DNA of 6,036 nucleotides from Sedimentisphaerales bacterium (GTDB taxonomy: Bacteria > Planctomycetota > Phycisphaerae > Sedimentisphaerales > SG8-4). Where the stretch lies: contig JAFGCA010000286.1 in NCBI GenBank assembly GCA_016932895.1, forward strand, positions 1-6,036, read 5' to 3'. Below the pieces are notes generated by a model that searched no databases, was not told where the DNA came from, and was given only the letters and a program-made list of their open reading frames with translations. A program made the translations under genes and the position numbers. Below are positions 1-4,591 of the stretch, piece after piece (the first letter of the stretch is position 1; each line of letters opens with the position of its first letter).

Positions 1-28
1 CCTTGACAGACAGGAGGCCGCTGCATAA
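1..28 (+). CDS. Possible C-terminal tail of an upstream gene (partial)
   Basis: The second reading frame is open from the window edge and ends with TAA at 26-28, giving a last stretch LDRQEAAA. An alanine-rich charged tail is an ordinary protein C-terminus. The stop overlaps the proposed start of the next reading frame by three bases (ATAA at 25-28), the arrangement expected for translationally coupled genes. Only eight codons are visible, so no function can be given, and the stretch could simply be non-coding. It could also be the same protein as the next entry, broken by a frameshift. Confidence 0.22.
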
Positions 29-231
29 AGTCGTCCCCTGTTGCCCGGCCGCAGGTCGAATTCCAACGACAAGCGGGACAACTTCATCAGGCGCAGGCGA
101 CCACCGTGATCTGCCCGACCTGCCAGCGAGAGATTGGCATCCTGGAAGCGGCCGGGAACACGACCGAAGGACCACAGACGGGTTTCCTCGATGGGCTGCG
201 ACTGTTCCTGGAAGGCGCCTTCTCCTGGTAG
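25..231 (+). CDS. Small CPTC-motif protein, start codon uncertain
   Basis: The first reading frame is open from 7 to the TAG at 229-231. Codons from about 52 onward end overwhelmingly in G or C, as in the large gene downstream, so I take it as truly coding. The product has a Gln-rich, helix-prone stretch (VEFQRQAGQLHQAQ), then ICPTCQREIGILEAAGN with one CxxC pair, and ends LRLFLEGAFSW. A single CxxC could be half a zinc ribbon or a redox or dimer-bridging site; I do not recognise the family. The start is a problem because the frame has no ATG. An AGGAGG Shine-Dalgarno (12-17) sits seven bases before an ATA codon at 25-27, exactly where a start overlapping the preceding TAA would be expected. 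The other option is GTG at 106, giving only 41 residues and a poorer ribosome site. It could also be the 3' end of a frameshifted larger gene that begins outside the window. Confidence 0.4.
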   Translation: MKSSPVARPQVEFQRQAGQLHQAQATTVICPTCQREIGILEAAGNTTEGPQTGFLDGLRLFLEGAFSW

Positions 232-237
232 ATCGTG

Positions 238-274
238 GACGCGGTGGAAAATTACGTAGTCTCCGCAGTTGTCC
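238..274 (+). promoter_or_regulatory. Upstream element, copy A (also found before the second large gene)
   Basis: By hand alignment without gaps, this 37-nt block matches 4365-4401 at 25 of 37 positions. The best core is GGAAAATTACGT (246-257) against GGAGAATTACGT. Its last six bases, TTGTCC at 269-274, form the proposed -35 box of the promoter here. The AT-containing core lies about a dozen bases upstream of that box, where an activator site or UP-like element would sit. A regulatory role is inference; the similarity is read directly from the sequence. Confidence 0.4.
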
Positions 275-298
275 ATGAAAGCCGACGGACTCTATAAT
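269..298 (+). promoter_or_regulatory. Sigma70-type promoter for the 1254-residue protein gene
   Basis: A perfect TATAAT at 293-298 is preceded, with an 18-nt spacer, by TTGTCC at 269-274 (four of six matches to TTGACA). It lies between the stop codon at 231 and the start at 539 in an otherwise GC-rich sequence, which makes a perfect -10 box more meaningful. Transcription would begin near 305, leaving a leader of about 230 nt. Confidence 0.5.
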
Positions 299-507
299 AG
301 GTGATACTTGCTGCTGTCCAGACTGACTATGTGCGGTGATTCTCCGGTGCAGGTATGGAGACTCGCAAATGGCACACTTACCTTGGCGAGTGGTTCCGAT
401 TCAAGACGTGCGGGTCGCGGGCATCATATTTCTGACACAGAAACGCGTTGCCGCACGGCACTCAAATGCCCCAGCGTTCCGTGGCATGGGGTACTTCAGG
501 CACATGA

Positions 508-523
508 CCGTTGGGTTCAACGG
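508..523 (+). promoter_or_regulatory. Hairpin just before the ribosome binding site
   Basis: CCGTTG (508-513) pairs perfectly with CAACGG (518-523) around the four-base loop GGTT. The stem ends two bases before the Shine-Dalgarno AAGGAGG at 526-532. It leaves the site exposed, so it could act as a standby or accessibility element; it could also be chance, since a six-pair stem is modest. Confidence 0.35.
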
Positions 524-525
524 GT

Positions 526-532
526 AAGGAGG
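526..532 (+). promoter_or_regulatory. Strong Shine-Dalgarno that fixes the start at 539
   Basis: AAGGAGG is a near-perfect anti-16S match, six bases before the ATG at 539. It decides the start against the in-frame upstream extension to 308, which has no ribosome site, starts at about the predicted transcription start and would bury the signal peptide 77 residues inside the protein. Confidence 0.85.
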
Positions 533-538
533 TCTGAC

Positions 539-3500
539 ATGGATTCTCTCTTTTCGTGCAACAAGCGCGCGGCAGGTCTGGTACTGGTGACGATCACGGC
601 AACGGCCTACGCTGCTGTGACTCTGCCGTCCGGAGAGTATTCCGGGGTGCGAGACTACTCCGGCCAAAAGGTAATCATCCCGGCAGGCGTCACAATTCGC
701 GTCAAACCGTACGGGCGAGGCAACGACCTTTCGGCAGGACGGCTGACTATCATTGCTGATGAGATCACTGTGGCGGGCGTCATCGACGCAGCAGGAGCAG
801 GGTATGGAGGTGGAGGCGGAGGCGCCGGTGCTCACGGCAATTTCCTGTCCGGCAACGGAGGCAGCACCGGACAGGACGTCAGCATTGATGGGGTGCAGGG
901 AACCGACGCGCGCGACGACAGAGGCGGCGCCGGTGGCGCCGGAGGAGGATACGGAGGCGGTGGGGGCGGCTGCGGAGGAGCATGGAGCAACGCCATGTCC
1001 GCCGGCGGGAAAGGATCGACCGGAGGCGGGGACGGGGGACTCGGGCTTGACATGGTACCGTATCAAGGCGGCGGCGGCGGTGGCGGTTCCGGCGACGGCC
1101 AGGCGGCCGAAGACGGAGGGGTGGTGACCGGAGGTATGGGCAGCGCCGGAGGGGGGCGCGGTGGTGATGGTGCAAGTGACGCGCAGACATATTGGGATGG
1201 TGGAGGCGGTGGTGGCGGTGGGGGAGGGCCCTTCGGCGGCGATGGAGGTTTCGGCGGAGATCGTTCGCATATCGATGGATACCCCGGAAAGCCAGGAGGC
1301 TACCTTGCCCGCGGGCTCAATGGGGATACCTCCGCGGACTTCTCCGTGTTCATGGGAAGCGGCGGTGGCGGAGGCGGTGGCGCCAACCAGGGAGGTCAGG
1401 TAGCGGACCCATGCCAGCCTCTGGCCAAGGGCGGTCCTGGCGGCGTGGAGGGGGGCAATGGCATTCACGGTGCCGGTGACGGTGGCGGCGGTGGCGGCGG
1501 TGGCGGGGCAGCCGGTGGGGGCATGATTAGCCTCAAGGCCATTACGCGTATCGACATTGTGGGCGAGTTGGATGTCGACGGTGGTGGAAAGGCTGAGTTG
1601 AAAGCCGGCTATGGTGCCGGTGGTGGCATCCTGCTTGCAGCGCCCACGGTAACCATCGCGCAAGGTGCCGTTAGCTCTCTGGGGGGGAACATGATCGGCG
1701 CGGGCACCTCGTCAAATGGAGGCAGCCTCAAGATATTTGCCGACCGCATAGTCGGTACCGAAGATGTGCAGGCCAATGTGGGACGGCTCTTCACGAGCCC
1801 TTATAGCGCGGACATCGGATACCCCTCGGTGGCATACAATCCGGTGCCTGTCGATGGGGCTCAAGGCGTAAGCCCGTCGGTCCTGCGCTGGCAGGCGGGC
1901 CGTACGGCGGCATACCACGATGTCTATTTCGGGCTCTATCCGAACCTTAGTATTCGCGCCTTTGTTGGACGCCAGGAGGCGACGGAGTACACCATCCCCT
2001 TCGTCCTCGATCCCGGCACGACGTACTACTGGCGGGTGGACGAGGTGGAGGCGGACGGCACGACTGTCTATCCGGGTGAGGTCTGGAGCTTCACGGCCGG
2101 AGAGCCTGTTGAGCAGGTCTTGACGATTTCCTCGTACGGCGAGGGTTCGGTGCTGACGCCGGGTGAAGGCCAATTCCAGGTCGGCCAGGGGACGGTGTTG
2201 ACGATCGAAGCGGCACCCGCAGATTCGGCCGCGCAGTTCCAGGCCTGGACTGGCTCGGCGGTCAGCCAGGGCAAGGTCCAGGACCCCAGCGCTGCGCGGA
2301 CCACCGTGCTCGTCGATAGCGACTACACCCTGACCGCCGTCTTCACCCCGAGAGCGGACGGACCGGCCCTGGGCTTCTCGATCGGCGAGATCGAAGTCGA
2401 CGACCCCGATGAGTTCACCTACCGGGTCACCACCAACAATACGCCGGAAGCGACGTTCGTCGAACGCGTGACAGGCCTCGAACCCGACCCGAACGGTATG
2501 GTGCGGATGCAGGTCGTCCACGCGGAGCCGGCCCGGGCCAAGCTGCGGTTCGGACCCTGCACCTCTGAACGTGTGCTGGTACAGTTTCAGTATCTCTTCG
2601 AGAGTCCGCAAGCCGTGGAGCTGATCGTGTATCTGTCGGATGTCCCGGACCTGCTGGCGCCTGATGATCCGCAGTGGCAGGCCCACTATGCGGAGATCGG
2701 CCGCGTGCCCGCTCCGCCGACGGGGCGGCCCGGCGCCTTCGGCAGCGAGCGTTTCGGGACGTTCCAGACCTGGGCTCAGGTCCAGGGATTGGATTTGAGC
2801 AATGGCACGTGGGTGGAGCTGGAACTGATCGAAGCGCCCACCCAAGGCATGGCCGCCTTGGACGACGGCGGAGGCTCCGTGTTACTGGACGATCTGATTG
2901 CCCAGGTCAACTGCTATGGCTCGTGCCTGAACGTAACGTGGGATACGGACAACGTGGATTGGCAGGACCTGGCGTTGGTGATGGCCTGGTGGGGCGCGAC
3001 CACGGAGTTGGACGCGGACGGTCTGGGCGGACATTGCCTCGAGGGCATCTTCAGCGACGACGGCTACGTGGATCTGTTCGACATTACCTCCTGGACCTGG
3101 GCGTTGGAGGACCTCTCGCGGGTGGATTGTCCCAGTGGCTGCCGTCGGGATTTTCCCCTGGCCGCGGGTACGCCGGGCTCGGTCGGCAGCACGTCGGTGC
3201 ATGCCTCAGGGCTGACCACGACGGCAACCAGCCTCTGGCCCCGGCAGTTGTTGGTTCTGGGCATACCCCAAGGGACCGCGACCGGCGCCGAGATCCAGGA
3301 GCATTGCTTCCATCTGTTCGACCAGGAACCCAACTGCGTCGCGGCCTACGGTGCAGCCGGTCTGCCGGTCTCCTGTGACGTGCGGGTCGTGGCCGGTCCC
3401 GGCGGGCAGGTGTATCTGGTCAGTACCGAGCAAGGCGTCTTGCAGTTGTCGGACGTCGCGGCCACGCCGGTGATCGCTCCCGGCTCGGCCGGCTACGATG

Positions 3501-4303
3501 ACGAGCCCCGTTATCACGATGTGGCGACGGTCTACGTTGGTATCCAGGGGCAAGGCGAGAGCAGCTTCGGCCGGCCGCTTCTCGATGTGGCCTTCGATGC
3601 CCAGGGGTATGCATATGTCGTCCCGGTTGTGGTTGAACCCGTGGGCCGGGAGCCATACGTCTCGGCTGCCAAGCTGCGGTTGGGCGGCACCGGCACGTCC
3701 TGGCAGGTGATCCAACTCTACGACGACCCGCCGGCCGCCGCCGACAATCAACGGCGCAACTACCTGCGGGAGATTGAAGTCGATGACGCCAACAACGTGT
3801 ACGTGCTGAACGTCCATGCGCTCAACGAGAGCTGCATCCTCTGGCAGTACGACGGAGCAGGTACGATGCAACGTCGGGTAGCCCTGACCGGTCCGAACGC
3901 ACCGGTGCGTGTGGAAGACCCGGTGGCCTTGCACGTCTCGCAGGACGGCGGGACCGTGTACGTTGCCAGCGGCCAGTATGGCCGGCACGACCCGACCCGC
4001 TCGATGGTCTATGGCCTCTCGACGGCAGACTTCTCGCTGACCCGCACGATCACGATCGAGCAGATGGAGTTGGCCACGAGCCTCACGGAGGCACCGGGCC
4101 CGGCGCCGGAGGAGTGGTCGTTGTGGGTGGCCGGCTTCCGCAAGACGGGGTCGGCCGGGAGTATCAGCGACGTGTCGTACATCCCCTACGCCGCGAAGGT
4201 TCCGGCCGACGTCAACACGGTCCAGGCCGTCGACCTGTCCGGCCGAGGCCAGCACAATCTCGCCCTGACCACCTCCATCATCTGGACAGGAGAGCAGCAG
4301 TGA
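539..4303 (+). CDS. Exported multi-module protein: Gly-rich beta-helix, FN3-like, InlB-type repeat, dockerin-like, propeller-like
   Basis: This 1254-residue protein is probably secreted or surface-displayed; I see no catalytic motif. Residues 1-25 are a signal peptide (MDSLFSCNKR, hydrophobic core, cleavage near TAYA/A). Residues 60-415 alternate beta-helix-like rungs (RLTIIADEITVAGVIDAAG; GILLAAPTVTIAQGAVSSLGG; GSLKIFADRIVG) with glycine tracts of up to ten in a row. Residues 430-520 are FN3-like and end in the planctomycete-style TYYWRVDEV...EVWSFTAG. Residues 526-603 are a divergent InlB-type repeat (WTGSAVSQGKVQDPS). Residues 610-790 are beta-rich and jelly-roll-like. Residues 800-860 are dockerin-like: DTDNVDWQDL and SDDGYVDLFD, both departing from consensus at the first calcium positions. 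Residues 895-1225 contain blades such as LLDVAFDAQGYAYVV, LREIEVDDANNVYVL and VALHVSQDGGTVYVA, suggesting an NHL-like propeller. No LPXTG or PEP-CTERM sorting tail is seen. The start rests on the Shine-Dalgarno at 526-532 and the signal peptide. The gene is probably transcribed alone, from TATAAT at 293-298. Domain names are by eye. Confidence 0.9.
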   Translation: MDSLFSCNKRAAGLVLVTITATAYAAVTLPSGEYSGVRDYSGQKVIIPAGVTIRVKPYGRGNDLSAGRLTIIADEITVAGVIDAAGAGYGGGGGGAGAHGNFLSGNGGSTGQDVSIDGVQGTDARDDRGGAGGAGGGYGGGGGGCGGAWSNAMSAGGKGSTGGGDGGLGLDMVPYQGGGGGGGSGDGQAAEDGGVVTGGMGSAGGGRGGDGASDAQTYWDGGGGGGGGGGPFGGDGGFGGDRSHIDGYPGKPGGYLARGLNGDTSADFSVFMGSGGGGGGGANQGGQVADPCQPLAKGGPGGVEGGNGIHGAGDGGGGGGGGGAAGGGMISLKAITRIDIVGELDVDGGGKAELKAGYGAGGGILLAAPTVTIAQGAVSSLGGNMIGAGTSSNGGSLKIFADRIVGTEDVQANVGRLFTSPYSADIGYPSVAYNPVPVDGAQGVSPSVLRWQAGRTAAYHDVYFGLYPNLSIRAFVGRQEATEYTIPFVLDPGTTYYWRVDEVEADGTTVYPGEVWSFTAGEPVEQVLTISSYGEGSVLTPGEGQFQVGQGTVLTIEAAPADSAAQFQAWTGSAVSQGKVQDPSAARTTVLVDSDYTLTAVFTPRADGPALGFSIGEIEVDDPDEFTYRVTTNNTPEATFVERVTGLEPDPNGMVRMQVVHAEPARAKLRFGPCTSERVLVQFQYLFESPQAVELIVYLSDVPDLLAPDDPQWQAHYAEIGRVPAPPTGRPGAFGSERFGTFQTWAQVQGLDLSNGTWVELELIEAPTQGMAALDDGGGSVLLDDLIAQVNCYGSCLNVTWDTDNVDWQDLALVMAWWGATTELDADGLGGHCLEGIFSDDGYVDLFDITSWTWALEDLSRVDCPSGCRRDFPLAAGTPGSVGSTSVHASGLTTTATSLWPRQLLVLGIPQGTATGAEIQEHCFHLFDQEPNCVAAYGAAGLPVSCDVRVVAGPGGQVYLVSTEQGVLQLSDVAATPVIAPGSAGYDDEPRYHDVATVYVGIQGQGESSFGRPLLDVAFDAQGYAYVVPVVVEPVGREPYVSAAKLRLGGTGTSWQVIQLYDDPPAAADNQRRNYLREIEVDDANNVYVLNVHALNESCILWQYDGAGTMQRRVALTGPNAPVRVEDPVALHVSQDGGTVYVASGQYGRHDPTRSMVYGLSTADFSLTRTITIEQMELATSLTEAPGPAPEEWSLWVAGFRKTGSAGSISDVSYIPYAAKVPADVNTVQAVDLSGRGQHNLALTTSIIWTGEQQ
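779..1640 (+). repeat. GGN-rich low-complexity region encoding glycine tracts
   Basis: Runs of GGC, GGT, GGA and GGG codons encode six glycine tracts of 6, 6, 7, 10, 7 and 9 residues (residues 90-95, 139-144, 177-183, 221-230, 275-281, 315-323), separated by polar linkers with Asp, Asn, Ser and Tyr. Synonymous glycine codons are mixed, so the protein composition rather than simple DNA slippage seems to be maintained. The coding strand has many closely spaced G runs, for example 1200-1230. The long open frames on the opposite strand here are a by-product of this composition. Confidence 0.75.
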
Positions 4304-4319
4304 GCAAGTCCGATCGAAC

Positions 4320-4347
4320 GAACCTGGGCGGTTCGCACCGCCGGTTC
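4320..4347 (+). terminator. Strong hairpin after the 1254-residue protein gene
   Basis: GAACC (4320-4324) pairs with GGTTC (4343-4347), and GGCGGT (4327-4332) pairs with ACCGCC (4337-4342), around loop TCGC with a TG bulge at 4325-4326. That is eleven mostly GC pairs starting 16 bases after the stop codon. No T run follows, so it is not a classic intrinsic terminator. It may be a T-less terminator, a Rho-assisted end or a 3' stabilising structure. Confidence 0.5.
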
Positions 4348-4364
4348 TGCATGGGTTGCTCACA

Positions 4365-4401
4365 GAGGCTGCGGAGAATTACGTGTTTGGCACAGTGGAC
4401 C
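4365..4401 (+). promoter_or_regulatory. Upstream element, copy B
   Basis: This is the second copy of the 37-nt block at 238-274, with core GGAGAATTACGT at 4373-4384. As in copy A, its end coincides with a possible -35 box, here TGGACC at 4396-4401. It lies about 190 nt before the ATG of the downstream gene, against about 265 nt for copy A. Confidence 0.4.
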
Positions 4402-4424
4402 GTTTGCCATCAGGATGCTACAGT
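4396..4424 (+). promoter_or_regulatory. Weak promoter candidate for the LRR protein gene
   Basis: TGGACC (4396-4401, four of six to TTGACA), a 17-nt spacer and TACAGT (4419-4424, four of six to TATAAT). Alone this would not be worth calling. It is listed because it occupies the same place relative to the shared block as the much better promoter at 269-298. A leader of about 160 nt would result. Confidence 0.22.
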
Positions 4425-4463
4425 CAAGGAAGACACCACAGGAATCAGTGCGTCACATGGGCA

Positions 4464-4478
4464 ATTCAGGACGTGCGG
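4464..4478 (+). promoter_or_regulatory. Shared 15-nt leader motif, copy B
   Basis: ATTCAGGACGTGCGG differs at one base from ATTCAAGACGTGCGG at 399-413. The motifs start 128 and 140 nt before their respective start codons, so position as well as sequence is similar. Similarity just beyond the core is weak. The function is unknown; it could be part of a leader RNA structure or a protein-binding site. Confidence 0.35.
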
Positions 4479-4577
4479 CCCTGCTGCAATACGGAATCAC
4501 AAGGGGCAGACCAGAGGACTTACGCCAGACTTGGCGGATGGCATTGGGCCTGTTCACACGATTTAAGACGCCTTGTT

Positions 4578-4583
4578 GGAGGA
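4578..4583 (+). promoter_or_regulatory. Shine-Dalgarno of the LRR protein gene
   Basis: GGAGGA lies eight bases before the ATG at 4592, and the first codons then encode a signal peptide. The two together fix the start. Confidence 0.8.
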
Positions 4584-4591
4584 AGAGAACG

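Larger units (their letters stand above)
299..538 (+). other. Long 5' leader of the 1254-residue protein gene
   Basis: I see no convincing gene in this stretch; the open frame that runs through it has poor codon character and its first possible start lies at the predicted transcription start. It contains ATTCAAGACGTGCGG (399-413), repeated with one mismatch at 4464-4478 in the other leader. A segment at 466-491 can form either of two exclusive 5-bp stems: ATGCC (466-470) with GGCAT (483-487), or CCCCA (469-473) with TGGGG (487-491). A perfect 6-bp hairpin follows at 508-523. I do not recognise a known riboswitch class. Confidence 0.35.
4304..4591 (+). other. Intergenic leader between the two large genes
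   Basis: I find no convincing gene in this 288-nt stretch. It holds, in order, a strong hairpin (4320-4347), the second copy of the shared upstream block (4365-4401), a weak promoter candidate, the second copy of the 15-nt leader motif (4464-4478), a small hairpin with CGCCA (4523-4527) pairing TGGCG (4532-4536), and the Shine-Dalgarno of the next gene. The order of elements parallels 238-538. Confidence 0.45.

Noticed and set aside
3..31. TTGACA (3-8) with TAAAGT (26-31) at 17-nt spacing as a promoter
   Set aside because: The -35 is perfect but the -10 matches only four of six. It lies in sequence that looks like the end of one gene and the start of another, and nothing downstream needs it.
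308..538. N-terminal extension of the large gene to a TTG at 308
   Set aside because: It would start at about the predicted transcription start, lacks a ribosome site and would put 77 residues before a clear signal peptide that has its own AAGGAGG.
305..538. A cyclic-di-GMP or other known riboswitch in the leader
   Set aside because: I looked for the conserved GEMM-type core and found only fragments such as CGCAAA near 364, not the paired architecture.
401..1663. A 420-codon open frame on the minus strand
   Set aside because: It lies opposite the glycine-rich region, where GGN codons leave few stop codons on the other strand. Its product is a compositionally biased Ala/Thr/Ser mix without domain, signal peptide or ribosome site.
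1712..2845. A 377-codon frame on the minus strand
   Set aside because: It is a shadow of the well-supported plus-strand protein, with arginine-rich composition typical of the reverse of GC-rich coding sequence.
3206..4363. A 385-codon frame on the minus strand
   Set aside because: It is antisense to the propeller-like region, has no recognisable domain or ribosome site, and the plus strand shows clear conserved-style motifs here.
4300..4566. An 88-codon frame starting GTG and overlapping the stop of the large gene, with AGGAG at 4288-4292
   Set aside because: The start context is good for coupling, and FCMGC is a CxxC-like motif. However, the frame runs through the strong hairpin and the shared upstream blocks, has mixed codon use, and the shared blocks do not preserve this frame. 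It remains a weak possibility.
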